A stretch of 64,000 nt of DNA, taken from the NCBI GenBank assembly GCA_963681505.1, contig OY811972.1:712375-776374 (forward strand), written 5' to 3'. The position numbers and the translations under genes were made by a program. Positions 1 to 11,341 of this stretch are shown here, one piece after another. This DNA comes from Eunapius fragilis. Its lineage: Eukaryota; Porifera; Demospongiae; Spongillida; Spongillidae. The notes below the pieces were generated by a model that worked only from the letters and a program-made list of their open reading frames with translations, did no database searches and had not been told where the DNA came from. Position 1 is the first letter of the stretch. Each line of letters starts with the position of its first letter.

Positions 1-558
1 CGTTCATCCATGTCTGCAGTTTGACTTGTTCCTGTTGCTCCTTGACTTTAGCAAGGGTCTTCAGGTCTTCCCTTCTCTTCAACTCCTGCTCTTTCTCCTT
101 CTATATATAGGTACGGTCCCCAGACTGCTCACCGATATCTCCTCCCCAGACCACCCACCTGTATTTCTTCTACGGCCTTTTCTCTCCTCCTCTCTCCTAT
201 CTTATCTTGATACCTGAAGAGACAGAGAGAGATGGTGAACAGGGGTGAGATGGAGGCACATGGTGCAATGGTATACCTACACGTGCACACACACCACACA
301 CATGCACACACACCACACACAGACACCACACACCACACAGACGCCACACACACACATACACACCACACACATGCACACACACATACACACACCACACCAC
401 ACACACACACACACACACACACCACACACACCACACACACACCATACCACACACACCACACCACACACACACACACACCACACACACACCACACCACACA
501 CACACACCACACACACACACACCACACACACACCATACCACACACACCACACCAAACA

Positions 559-612
<54 letters not shown>

Positions 613-1043
613 CCTTTGCTTCACCACCTCCACTAGTAGGGGAAGCCACAGCAGTCGCTGGGGGTGTGGCTTCGGATGTGGTGGCTGGGGGTGTGGCTTG
701 AGGAGCAACTTCTGCTCCAAGCTTCTGTAGAAACAATGCAATATGGTTACCATGGTAACAACAAATGCAATATGGCTGATGCTCGACGAGCCTCATTTAC
801 ACCATTTGTAGTTTTCGTTGATGGTGCTTTGGTACGTGAAGCAACCTATTATCTTAAGCATCTCTATGCCCACATTTGCTTTAAATGGGGAAAGTCTTAT
901 GGAGAAGTGATGGGATGGCTGAGGGCTAGTTTAACATTCGCCATCATCAGAGCCACCAATTTATGTCTCCGACGCTCTCGTATAAAATGGAGGAGTGCAC
1001 TGGACATGGTTGATGGCCTGGCATACAAGAATAACTATATGGA

Positions 1044-1103
<60 letters not shown>

Positions 1104-2997
1104 TGTGTGTGTGCCCAGTTCTCTCTTGTCAAGTTATACTTGCATTATTATGTATTATATATGGGACAGTGTCCAGCAGAATCACCCTTCTGGCTAGTTT
1201 TTCAAGTTTTCAAATTTTTTGATTTTCCTTGAACACCCATGAGCTTCTGTCAAATGGTCCTTACGCATCCTAAATCGGACTATCCATCACAAAGTTATTA
1301 GGCACTGAATTTATAATTAGCCATACATTTCAATGCGAGCGTTACTTTTCTTTTGCTTGTTCTGGAAATTTTGAAAAAGTACCATAAGGGTGATTTAGCT
1401 GGACACTGTCCCATATATATAATAAATATGGCTAACATGGTTGACTAAACATACCTGTACTCATTTGATACAGCTTCATACAAGTTAAAATGACAAGGCG
1501 TGACCAGATTAGAACCAAACTTGCATCGTACTGTCATCTCTCCCCTCCTCTCCCCTCCTCTCCCTCCTCTCCCCTCCTCTCCCTCCCCTCCCCTCCTCTC
1601 CTCTACCTCAAAGGCTTTCTGCAGTTTCTCTTTCAGTAGTCCTGCCTCCATTGGACCACTGGCCATCTCCAGTACAGTACCTCTGCGTCCAATGAAGAAC
1701 ACACTTGGGATGACGAACACAGGGTCTGGTGGTACGGTCAAGGAACTCCATGTACATGTGTGACCAGTGTGGTATGTGATAGTGTGGTGTGTGATCAGTG
1801 TGGTGTATGAGCAGTGTGGTGTGTGACCAGTGTGGTGTGTGACTAGTGTGGTGTGTGACTAGTGTGGTGTGTGACTAGTGTGGTGTGTGAGCAGTGTGGT
1901 GTGTGACTAGTGTGGTGTGTGACTAGTGTGGTGTGTGACTAGTGTGGTGTGTGACTAGTGTGGTGTGTGACTAGTGTGGTGTGTGACCAGTGTGGTGTAT
2001 GAGCAGTGTGGTGTTAAATGTATGCACATGAATGTATGGTCGATGTGATGATGGGGGTTGGGTGTGATGATGTAATGGTGGGTGGGGCAGTGCTGGAGGT
2101 GGTTGAGGGAAGGTGTGATGGTGTGAAGTGTGGATACAGAGCTGAGAGAACTGTCGATATTCAATGCTGTGCAAGGAAAAGAGGTTACCATGGCAACCAT
2201 AATTACAGCAAAATACATTACAGAGGGTTAATCTTTTGGAAGGAAAAAAAAAACTATCAAAACTGATACCAAGTCATACCAATGGTGGGTAAAATGACCA
2301 ACATGTGAACACATACAAGTACAGAATATATATACACACAAACATACATACATACATACATACATACATACACACATACATACACACATACATACATACT
2401 TACATACATACTTACATACATACATACATACATTACATACATACATACATACATACATATAAATGCTCCCATATAACACCACACACCTATCTTGTAACAC
2501 TTTCAGAGCAACAAACTTATTGACTTTCATCACAGACTGAATCTGTTAGAGACATAATAAAATAAATAGACAGGTCCACACGGGATGTGGGGCGAGGGTT
2601 TTAGGAAGGAGACAGGGTGGGAGGGTATGAGAAGGCACGTGACGTACCTCTGAATTGTCCCACACCTCACTGGACGAGGTTGGATCTGGAAACCCATGGT
2701 AACCAATGATTTTATACAATACACGGTAGCCAATACACACACGCACATTGCAACCTCGCATGGACACTAACATACACACACATCTATATACATACATTCA
2801 TACAGTCTAACGTTTTACCAGTATATTAGCAAAATATGCACTCATACAAATTGCAAACGCGCGGCCCTTCAAGGTAACGCGGCACAGGCAGACATATAAT
2901 ACACCCTGTTCGTACCCTGGATGTATACAATGAACAGAGCCTGTTCCCTACGACACTTGGAAATTGCTTCACCGACCCCATTCGTGTACCACTCCAT
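1..2997 (-). CDS. UBXN4: UBXN4 (erasin)-like gene, N-terminal eight exons; 3' part beyond left edge
   Basis: Eight minus-strand exons chain in one frame: 2997-2916 (ATG at 2997), 2685-2648, 2542-2487, 2166-2138, 1725-1607, 727-609, 213-159 and 100 to the window edge. All junctions are GT/AG, and the phases (1,0,2,1,0,2,0) fit with no stop. The product starts MEWYTNGVGEA. It has the thioredoxin-like stretch QFSQLYPVFVIPSVFFIG followed by GTVLEMASG, then a Pro/Thr/Ala-rich linker and a Lys/Glu-rich coiled coil (ERRREKAVEEIQ, KEKEQELKRREDLK). This order matches UBXN4, an ER-membrane UBX protein that recruits p97/VCP for ER-associated degradation (family knowledge). The UBX domain and membrane hairpin would lie off the left edge. 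The introns are full of microsatellites, a retroelement scrap and a MITE. The splice model is read by eye. Confidence 0.85.
270..608. repeat. CA / CACACC microsatellite in UBXN4 intron 6
   Basis: About 340 bp of (CA)n interspersed with ACC and ATAC variants, ending one base before the splice donor of exon 727-609, so the repeat itself supplies the GTGTGTG donor on the minus strand. It is open in several frames on both strands because of its composition; those long Cys/Val or His/Thr frames are not genes. Confidence 0.95.
746..759. promoter_or_regulatory. X-box-like palindrome GTTACCATGGTAAC in intron 5
   Basis: A perfect 14-bp palindrome lying 18 nt upstream (minus strand) of the acceptor of exon 727-609. 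It resembles the RFX X-box consensus (GTNRCC-RGYAAC). Two other UBXN4 introns carry a full or half version in the same place. Regulatory use is unproven. Confidence 0.4.
772..1045 (+). pseudogene. Retroelement ORF tail fragment in UBXN4 intron 5
   Basis: The plus strand reads DARRASFTPFVVFVDG, then WGKSYGEVMGWLRASLTFAI and ATNLCLRRSRIKWRSA before running into a TG repeat. This matches the conserved C-terminal tail seen next to reverse transcriptases in many invertebrate and fish retroelements (FTP-VFS-DG ... W-RARLSFA--RA--LCLRGSR). It lies antisense within the host intron, with no upstream RT. A related tail occurs at 31.1-31.3 kb. Confidence 0.6.
1045..1113. repeat. (TG)n microsatellite
   Basis: About 34 TG dinucleotides, continuous apart from one TGGTG interruption, directly after the retroelement fragment. 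Confidence 0.95.
1152..1425. mobile_element. MITE with ~35-bp terminal inverted repeats
   Basis: TATATGGGACAGTGTCCAGC followed by (A/T)(G/A)AATCACCCTT at the left (about 1155-1190) recurs inverted at 1384-1420. The termini are TA-rich, as expected for Tc1/mariner-type TA target sites. The interior of about 190 bp has no ORF. It lies in UBXN4 intron 5. Confidence 0.7.
1763..2013. repeat. 16-bp minisatellite GTGTGACTAGTGTGGT
   Basis: About 15 units with small variants (ACCAG, GAGCAG), within UBXN4 intron 4. Confidence 0.9.
2184..2197. promoter_or_regulatory. X-box-like GTTACCATGGCAAC in intron 3
   Basis: Near-palindromic RFX X-box-like motif, 17 nt upstream (minus strand) of the acceptor of exon 2166-2138. 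The half-motif GGTTACCATGG sits the same way upstream of exon 2685-2648. Confidence 0.4.
2334..2460. repeat. (CATA)n microsatellite
   Basis: Tetranucleotide array with CACA and CTTA interruptions in UBXN4 intron 3. Confidence 0.95.
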
Positions 2998-3453
2998 CGT
3001 AAAAACAAAATGTACGGATAATTAGATAGGTCATCAATGACTAGTTTTATTAATGATGCTCGTTGCTAACAACAAGCCCTCGTGCCCAAGGTGGGCGTTT
3101 ACCTTGGAGATGCAGGCAGTAGCTGAGCCCCCCGTGGTGCTAAGTCCAATGCAACACACGGCACTAGACGACATCCTGCGACCACACCTGCGCCTGGAAC
3201 CGCCCCGCGAGATGCAGAAAGCGGAGGAGGTGCGCGAAGACAGGACCTCCGGCGGCAAAGGAGTTACCCCGGCATCGCGGGGTCAGCGCTCAGTTGCAAG
3301 TCGGAGAAAGGTACCATCGGGTTCTAGTTATAGTGGCAGGCAAAATGCACCCACAGAGTAGGAATAAAGCATTCGACTTTAATTATAAATATAATTACAC
3401 AGACGGAAAGATCTTCCTCGGTCCTTCAAGGTACAATTGAAACAGATAACAAG
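2998..3453. promoter_or_regulatory. Divergent intergenic region, CpG-rich, with a possible first exon
   Basis: Lies between the UBXN4-like ATG (2997, minus) and the coiled-coil gene ATG (3454, plus), so it should hold both promoters. 3060-3330 is clearly richer in CpG than its flanks. A plus-strand open frame runs 3053-3310 up to a good donor (AAAG|GTACC). Its phase does not join the next gene's frame, so it may be a 5'UTR exon or chance. No TATA box stands out. Confidence 0.35.
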
Positions 3454-4728
3454 ATGAGGGTGGCGGTGCTGCGGAAAAACTCCACCCGTTTTGAGGAGCC
3501 GTCTCCCGTCCCACCGGATCCCAACTCAGAGGCGAAGTCCGAGACGATACGGCGAATGCAGAGGAACCTTGAGGAATGGAACGAGGACCTGAAGGGCGTC
3601 CAAGAAAAGAAAGTGAAGAACGGTTAGGCAGCATGCATGCGTACGTTCTGCGGAGTAATGAGTGCGCAACCACTTCTATTCTCATCACTCCGGACTCTCC
3701 TGCCCCTTCCCTCATCTCCCTCCTCTCCCTCTCCTCCCCCTTCCCTCCTCTCCCTCCCCTCCCCCTTCCCTCCTCTCCCTCTCCTCCCCCTTTCCTCCTC
3801 TCCCTCCCCTCCCTCTCCCCTCCCCTCTTTATACAGAAATGATTCAAAAGGGTGAGCTGATAAAACGAGACGAACGCATCGACGCACTTACGAGCCAGTA
3901 TACTAGCGAGCACGAAGTGAGAACGAAGACAGAGAAGGAACGGAACCAGCTGAGCCAGGAGTTGGTATGTACCGCGAACCTATATCTGTAATTAGCCGTA
4001 GTCTACTGCCGTTCTTGCACGCAATGCAACTATATCGCAACTAGCCTGCATCCAATTTAACAAACAGCCGGCAGCAAATTAGTCGGGCAGTGTGCGATTT
4101 TTGTAATAAATTTTTTACCGAAGTCCTTGTTCATGTATGTATTTAAATCTTTACTAGAATTATGTGTTTTAACGTTAGTAAGGTTACAAACAAAGGAATT
4201 TTTAGTTAACAGATCAGCCCTGGAGCTTAATTACGACTTAACTGTAAATTATATTATTCTGAAACTGCTAGGTTATTAATAGTGCTGGGACAAGATCGTT
4301 AAATTTGTATTGGTTTGTGTGTGACAAGTGTGTTCTTTCACCTCTAAACAGTCAAATACTCAGGAGCAACTGGAAGAACACACTAGAAAGGTACCATGCT
4401 CCGCCCACCTGCCCCGCCCTATTCTCATAACTCCATTTGCTTCCAGGTGGAACAGCTGGAGCATTACTTGGCTCAGTACAAACAAGCCTTCGAGCTTGCT
4501 GAAACCAAAAATGGTGAACTGGTAAACACACAATTTGCTTAACCATTCCCCCTCTTTCATGACCCTGGCCCCTCCCCTCTCCACCTATAGGAGAATGAGT
4601 TGTTTTCGGCCAATGAGCAGATGAAGCAAAGCGAAGGGATGAGGAAGAGGCTGCAGGATCAGGTGACTGAGCTACAAGGGCAACTAGCCATAGAGGAACA
4701 GAGGTCACGCTTCTGTGTGATCGTATGA
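3454..4728 (+). CDS. Small coiled-coil protein, five exons
   Basis: Exons 3454-3622, 3837-3964, 4352-4390, 4447-4521 and 4591-4728 join in frame (phases 1,0,0,0) into about 182 residues. After MRVAVLRKNSTRFEEPSP the rest is charged, heptad-like sequence: EMIQKGELIKRDERIDAL, SNTQEQLEEHTRK, VEQLEHYLAQYKQAFELAE, ENELFSANEQMKQSEGMR. This indicates a parallel coiled coil. There is no membrane segment or catalytic motif. Intron 1 has a long CT-rich tract before its acceptor. The last exon ends ...EEQRSRFCVIV-stop, but a donor-like GAG|GTCACG at about 4702 means further exons are possible. I do not recognise the family. It is divergent from the UBXN4-like gene. Confidence 0.6.
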
Positions 4729-5340
4729 TTTTAGGACAGTCCCAATCACATTTGCACATGTAATAACTATATAACGATATCTGTTTATACATGATTAGTG
4801 CTTGCATCATAGTGGGGGTGGGTACGAGGTTCACACCTAACTAGGAAGCCTGCTCTACCAACATTAAGACTGCATCTTGAGCCTACCGGTCGTCTAGCTA
4901 GAAAATTTAAAAGTCTTTGATCCAACACAACATTTATTGGCAGAAAACACCATGTTAAAATCAAAGAGGCATCCACTCACCGGTTGCCATTTTGACCTGA
5001 GGAGTGGAGGCATTTTGAACTGAATGGAGTTCATAACTTATTGACAAAGGAATGAGAAGAGTGATTATAACCTCAGCACTGAAGCACTCACTGGTTACCA
5101 TTTTGACCTGCTGACTCTGGCTACAATAATAAATAATTTAATAAATTAAATTAGTTTGATAATATAGAGATGGTTTGGCTATTCATTACATGTGTGACGA
5201 CCCTACTGACCTTCCATTGTGGGGACTGCAACATGCACTTGGATGTACCAGATATGGCCAATGGCAAATTAAAAGTTGCATTCCATTGCAGTGGTCACAT
5301 AGCAGTGATGTAATCCATCCACTACAGTGACATGGTGTTA
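4729..5340. other. No gene seen; short repeat pair
   Basis: Only two copies of a short motif (CACTCACCGGTTGCCATTTT near 4977 and CACTGGTTACCATTTTGACC near 5087) stand out. No convincing ORF. Confidence 0.5.
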
Positions 5341-5386
5341 CCCTCCTCCCTCCCTCCCTCCCTCCCTCCCTCCCTCCCTCCCTCAC
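5341..5386. repeat. (TCCC)n microsatellite
   Basis: About ten CCCT/TCCC units. Confidence 0.95.
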
Positions 5387-5436
5387 TTTACTAGTCAAAA
5401 ATAAGCAAATCATTCGTTCACATCGCTAACATGATT

Positions 5437-5587
5437 TGTTATGCCACGTTATTACCCCACTGGTTATGCCACGTTATTACCCCACTGGTTATGCCACGTT
5501 ATTACCCCACTGGTTATGCCACGTTATTACCCCACTGGTTATGCCACGTTATTACCCCACTGGTTATGCCACGTTATTACCCCACTG
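5437..5587. repeat. 25-bp minisatellite, six units
   Basis: Unit ATGCCACGTTATTACCCCAC plus TGGTT, nearly perfect. 5588-6077 downstream is AT-rich with no recognisable gene. Confidence 0.95.
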
Positions 5588-6077
5588 TATGTATTTCAGG
5601 AATTTTGTTATACATCTCTTGCACAAAACAACCTTTGGTAGGGTGCCCAGACTAATGGACTAAGGTAGGTGTGGTCATGCCTAATAGTCTCTTTCATTAT
5701 TTATAAAATTAATAGTGTTTTATTTTTTGTGAATTATTCATACGATAACATCTACACACAGACATAAACAAATCAATAAGATGCGTGGTGCAATTGATAT
5801 AAGTAACATCACATCTCAGCCCTTAGTTTCTGCCTGCAAATATGTATTTACGTAAGGAAAGATGACCTTTTATATTATATACCATGAAGGAAGGGTGAAA
5901 ACTACCAATTATAAAGCCAGCATGCTACTATTTTAAATTGACCACATAGTTTGAAAAATTACGCCCACGTAGTAACTTCATAATTACGCTCGTGTCTACT
6001 ACAAAGGTGAGTATGACCTACTATTAAGAGGTAGATCTGATGTGCCATGTAGCGTATAAACTACAACCTCGTTAAAG

Positions 6078-6612
6078 CTGTCCACGTGAGTGTGGCTGTC
6101 CACGTGAGTGTGGCTGTCCGCGTGAGTGTGGCTGTCCGCGTGAGTGTGGCTGTCCGCGTGAGTGTGGCTGTCCCCGTGAGTGTGGCTGTCCCCGTGAGTG
6201 TGGCTGTCCCCGTGAGTGTGGTTGTCCCCGTGAGTGTGGTTGTCCGCGTGAGTGTGGCTGTCCGCGTGAGTGTGGCTGTCCGCGTGAGTGTGGCTGTCCG
6301 CGTGAGTGTGGCTGTCCGCGTGAGTGTGGCTGTCCACGTGAGTGTGGCTGTCCACGTGAGTGTGGCTGTCCACGTGAGTGTGGCTGTCCACGTGAGTGTG
6401 GTTGTCCCCGTGAGTGTGGCTGTCCACGTGAGTGTGGCTGTCCCCGTGAGTGTGGCTGTCCACGTGAGTGTGGCTGTCCACGTGAGTGTGGCTGTCCCCG
6501 TGAGTGTGGTTGTCCGCGTGAGTGTGGCTGTCCGCGTGAGTGTGGCTGTCCACGTGAGTGTGGCTGTCCGCGTGAGTGTGGCTGCCCGCGTGAGTGTGGT
6601 TGTCCGCGTGAG
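6078..6612. repeat. 18-bp minisatellite GTGAGTGTGGCTGTCCNC
   Basis: About 30 units; the position before the final C alternates A, G or C. 18 is a multiple of 3, so both strands stay open (Ser-Val-Ala-Val-x-Val on plus, Asp-Ser-His-Thr-His-x on minus). No start context or splice support. It lies about 230 bp before the first receptor ATG. Confidence 0.9.
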
Positions 6613-6845
6613 TGGGTGATGTTGTTTTTCTTAACGAGCTCTCAAGTTAGCGTTCTAGCATGCGGCTAGTAACTGCTGTGTATGTATGTATACGTGCGCA
6701 GTAGTTACAAAAACACACTACTTGACTTCTACATTAACACCTGTAATTATCATTAACATAAAGAGTTGTTATAAGATTAGCATGTAATTTACAACTTGAC
6801 CAATTTTATATTTTGCAATGTTTTTATAAAGAGAACAGCAGCAAT

Positions 6846-9655
6846 ATGGTGGGCCCTATTTGTTTGCTTGTATTTCTAGCAGTGACCTCTTTGGTCTCCT
6901 CTGGTAAGACCAAGTGTTCACGCAGTGGCTGGTGTCTTTATATGCATGTTGTGTTTTCATCACAGAGGGACCATTCGTTGAAACACCTCAGAATAGAACC
7001 ATCTGCCCTGGTGTGCCCTACAACTTCACGTGTGTCACCTCTGATACAGAGCCACAGATTAGCCTGGACGGGGGTGACCCCACTCTAAAAGGGGCAAAGT
7101 TGTCATCAAGCTCTACAAAAGATTACAATAACATTGTAATCTTAGGGCTTATACTTCCCTCAGGCACTATGATGGAAATAGTATGCTACGTCACCATAGA
7201 CGGACGGAGGATAGAGAGTACTCCTGTATTTGTCAGAAGCCAAGGTACCCTCCCAATGTAATGGGTCTTACATATGTTACCTTGGTGGTGTGAGAGCAGG
7301 GAGGGGGTAGTGCTGGGAGGGAGGGAGGGGAGAGCTGGGTGGGGGTGAGGGGGAGAGCTGGGAGGGGGTGAGGGGGAGAGCTGGGAGGGGGTGAGGGGAG
7401 AGCTGGGAGGGGGTGAGGGGAGAGCTGGGAGGGGGTGAGGGGAGAGCTGGGAGGGGGTGAGGGGAGAGCTGGGAGGGGGTGAGGGGAGAGCTGGGTGGGG
7501 GTGAGGGGAGAGCTGGGAGGGGGTGGAGGAGAGAAGGAATTAGATTGCACACAACAACATTTCAAATGTAGATTTTTTTAAACTTCCTTTTGTTGTGGTA
7601 CCTGTGTGCACATCATGTGGTTGCTGTGGTTACCAAAGATTGTTGGACCATTGTCTTAAATTTTATAGTCCCACCTTTCCTTTTTTCCCTCCCTCCCTCT
7701 CACATCCCTACCTCTCCTTCCCTCCTACCCCATCTCCTCTCCTCCACTCCCCTCCCTCCTCCCACCCCTCCCTCCTCCCTCCCCTCCCTCCTCCCTCCAT
7801 CTCTCTTCCTCCCTCTCTCCCCCCCCCCCCCCAGGTGCCCTTTCTTCAGTGCTCAACCTTAACCTTTCATGCTCCAACTCCCAATGTCGGCTCCAGTGGG
7901 ATCCACCTGTTGATGCCCTGGACCCAGGACTGCTCACCTACCGGGTGGAGGTCAGGGACAGACACAGGAACACCACTTTGTACAGTGGCTCTGTGGGTGT
8001 GGCCTATGTCACCTTCAACAGCACTGAGGCTTGTGATGGTTATGACATAACCGTGACATCACAGTGTGGGATGTTCTTTGGTACAAAGTTATTAGTGATG
8101 AGACTGTTTGATGGTAAGTCACAGCTCTGCAAGATGACTGAAGAGTGAGGTAACTACCTATGTGTTCTGCTTGCAGACAGACGTCTCAGTGCTGAGGACC
8201 TTATTAGTATTAACATGTCAAGATCCAATGGCTGCATTAGTGCACTCATTTGTCTGAAAGTGAGTACTTTTGAATATTCCTTTTAAACTGTACGCACCCT
8301 TTGGTATGAAGAGGATGTGTTTGTGTGTGTTCATAAGACCTCATATATTTTGTGTCACCACTTTTCTATTTATCCAGAAGAATGTGTCGTGTTTCAATAA
8401 TTTATCAGTACTGGTTGGAGACGTCCATCAGTACTCGGGAGGTGATGGGTGTGTCCAGTTCCCATGCCTCTTGCCCAACAATGTCTACCAGGCTATGTTC
8501 AGAGCTGGTGCTCAGAACCTGCCATTTAGCTTAAATACATGAAAGTAAGTCCTCAACATGACTAGAGCATTACAAATAGAAGTATCTTTTCCTTATATCT
8601 CCTCCTCGCCTCTCCCCTCCTCCCCTCTCCTCTCCCCTCCTCCCCTCTCCTCTCCCCTCCTCCCCTCTCCTCTCCCCTCCTCCCCTCCTCCCCTCTCCTC
8701 TCCTCTCCCCTTCCTCCCATTCAGTATCTGCTCTTAACCTTAACTCTCCCTTATATTTCCAGCTACATTTGATATCATACTGCCTGGTGTGAACGGCACA
8801 GTGGACAATACCTCAGTGGTGGGTAGGACACCAGGTGAGTGGGGGGGGGGGGGGGGTGTGGTAGGTATATATGTGGGGGGGTAAGTGGTAGGGGTTAAGT
8901 CTTAAGGAATACTTACATGTTTGTTTCAATTTTGTATGTACTGGGCGTTAAATCTGTTTGCACAATGGTAACTCACATGGGACCAATCATGTGACATGAC
9001 ATGCACACATAACCATGTCACATGACATGCACACATAACCATGTCACATGACATGCACACAAAACCATGTCACATGACATGCACACATAACCATGTCACA
9101 TGACATGCACACATAACCATGTCACATGACATGCCCACACACATAACCACGTCACATGACATGCACACATAACCATGTCCCATGGGACCAATACATTCAC
9201 CAGGCCGCAATGTACAAGGCAACATTGTTCAAAGAGCTATTACATAAAGATTTTAGTCATGGTCATGTGAAGTGTTAGTGTTGATTCACCTCCATGAAGG
9301 ATGCAATAAATTTACTACCAACATTTGTAGTTCTACTTTTGCAACTACCAATCACTATGCATATCATGTCATCCTTCTTGGGCCATGTGTGTGCATGTTA
9401 ATCAAGGCACCTGTATGTCATGTTGGTATCCTCTTTGTGTTGATAATGGACTGGTTATTAGTAGTTATTCCTGTCTCTGTCTGCAGGCGGAGGGATTATT
9501 TTCGCAATCTTCTGTGGTGTAGCTCTATTCTGCGGACTATGCCTCTACTTTGGTTGTCCTGTTGTCTACCTCTGTGGTCTTGCTGTTGTCCGTTGTGTTA
9601 CAGCACTCCTCAAAAAAAGAGAAACACCACAGAAAAAAAGGGTAGGTGTGTGTGC

Positions 9656-9707
<52 letters not shown>

Positions 9708-9970
9708 TGTGTGTGTGTGTGTGTGTGTGCACGCCAGGCAGTACTTGGGGGTCCCCAGTCCACATCATGTAGTCTTTGGAGGTCCCCAGTCCACATCATG
9801 TAGTCATTGGGGGTCCCCAGTCCACATCATATAGTCACTGGAGGTCCCCAGTCCACATCATATAGTCACTGGAGGTCCCCAGTCCACATCATGTGGGTTG
9901 TGTTGTCTTTGTTTACTTGTGTTTTGTTATCTCCAATGTAGGAGGAGGAACCTTCACAGAAAGAAAAGGT

Positions 9971-10026
<56 letters not shown>

Positions 10027-11341
10027 CAGTCAGTACTTGGGGGTCCCCAGTCCACATCATGTAGTCTTTGGAGGTCCCCAGTCCACATCATGTAGTCATT
10101 GGGGGTCCCCAGTCCACATCATGTAGTCTTTGGAGGTCCCCAGTCCACATCATGTAGTCATTGGGGGTCCCCAGTCCACATCATGTAGTCATTGGGGGTC
10201 CCCAGTCCACATCATGTAGTCATTGGGGGTCCCCAGTCCACATCATGTAGTCATTGGGGGTCCCCAGTCCACATCATGTAGTCATTGGGGGTCCCCAGTC
10301 CACATCATGTGGGTTGTGTTGTCTTTTTTTACTTGTGCTTTGGTTTCCTCAGTTCTGTATTCAGTCAGTTGCTGCTGAGAAGTCCGAAAATACTAAGCTA
10401 CTTGCGGGGAGGTGAGTATATTTGATCATGTGACGTGGTTATGCGTGCATGTCATGTGATGTGGTTATGTGTGTGCATGTGATGAGGGTAACCTACCATG
10501 CTTATATGGCTGACTAAATCTTCTAGGAGAGTAGTATAAACTGGTGGGTGTTGGGTGAGGTGGTTTGATGGGTTTGTGATGTGAAGCATCCTGTCTTATC
10601 TGTGCACAGCGGCGTGTCTACTGTGTCAAGGTCTCCACCACCTAGCTCAGCCAACAGAGAAGCCACGGTAAAAAAAAAAGCTAATTTCTGGAGAATGTTT
10701 GGTTGATAGGTTTTGCATGCTTTCATTTTCAGTGTTTGAGTGAATCTGATGAATCCAAAGGACAGGTATGTATCACCACATGTTATATGTTCTGTCATTC
10801 CATTTACTTGAAGATAGGAACATGGTTATCCCTTGTATACCATATTGGCACATGTTACATTAACCTTTCACTACGTAGGAAAAAGAATATGTCCCTGCTG
10901 ACTATGAAGCCAAGTTAGGACAACCGGCCATTATTGATGAAAAGGCCATCCATAGCCAGGACACTGAGGGAAGAGAAGAGGAGGAGAGGGGTGACACACA
11001 TGGAGGAGAGAGGGGTGACCCACATGGAGGAGAGAGGTGTGACCCACGTGATGGAGCAGAGAGGGGTGACCCTCATTATGGAGTAGAAGAGAGGGGTGAC
11101 CCACATGATGGGGGAGAGGAGGAAGGTGACCCAAAGGAGGAGGTAAGCTGAAACATCACATCTAAGAATGGGAAACTACAAATGGTGGCTGAAAACCTGG
11201 TGTGGGAAGGGGGGGGGGAGTCTCCACTAAGCATGGCTGCAAGTGTTACATATGTGTCCTCACCTCCAGCCATGTGGTGAACAAGGAGTGCACTACCAGG
11301 CCACTGAGGAGGGTGGTGAAGTCCACATATGTTATAGCTAG
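6846..11341 (+). CDS. Receptor copy 1: Ig + FN3 single-pass membrane protein (with premature stop)
   Basis: Exons: 6846-6903 (signal peptide MVGPICLLVFLAVTSLVSSG), 6966-7244 (Ig-like, Cys pair in FTCVTS and EIVCYV), 7835-8113 (FN3-like, QWDPPVDALDPG then YRVEVRDR), 8177-8259, 8378-8544, 8763-8834, 9487-9641 (transmembrane, GGIIFAIFCGVALFCGL, then KK basic stop-transfer), 9942-9968, 10353-10411, 10610-10667, 10733-10765, 10879-11142 (acidic ERGDPH repeats) and 11270-11341 (stop). Ectodomain exons are mostly phase 1. An in-frame TGA at 8540-8542, just before the donor of exon 8378-8544, would give a secreted protein of about 287 residues. The donor in copy 3 lies two bases upstream of the equivalent stop. 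Only copy 1 has this FN3 exon. Probably a recognition receptor; ligand unknown. Confidence 0.7.
7296..7530. repeat. 22-bp G-rich minisatellite in receptor 1 intron 2
   Basis: Unit GGGTGAGGGGAGAGCTGGGA(GG), about ten copies. Runs of 3-5 G on the plus strand give G-quadruplex potential in the pre-mRNA. Confidence 0.9.
7676..7834. repeat. CT/C-rich polypyrimidine tract before the FN3 exon acceptor
   Basis: About 150 bp of TCCC/CTCC ending in a run of C before CAG|G. Similar long CT tracts precede the TTFDI-type exon in all four receptor copies (8590-8725, 16725-16855, 32595-32770, 53220-53350). Confidence 0.85.
8985..9185. repeat. 26-bp minisatellite ACATGACATGCACACATAAC(CATGTC)
   Basis: About seven units in the intron before the transmembrane exon. 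The same unit is at 18236-18300, 33040-33420 (~14 units) and 54848-54980 in the other receptor copies, so the array predates the duplication and has changed length since. Confidence 0.9.
9740..10312. repeat. 31-bp minisatellite (GGGGGTCCCCAGTCCACATC...), two blocks, with (TG)n
   Basis: Blocks at 9740-9893 and 10030-10312 flank the small exon 9942-9968, each preceded by a (TG)n run (9657-9727, 9972-10024). The same unit occurs after the transmembrane exon in every copy: 19685-20035, 33945-34034, 35530-35650, 55515-55668. Confidence 0.9.

Noticed and set aside
129-796. Long minus-strand Cys/Val and plus-strand His/Thr open frames
   Set aside because: Pure CA/TG microsatellite translation in an intron of the UBXN4-like gene.
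3034-3258. 74-codon minus-strand gene in the CpG-rich region
   Set aside because: No recognised domain; overlaps the divergent promoter region.
5999-6619. 184-codon DSHTHA repeat protein or 177-codon VAVRVS protein
   Set aside because: Both come from an 18-bp minisatellite; no start context, splice sites or domain, and opposite strands are equally open.
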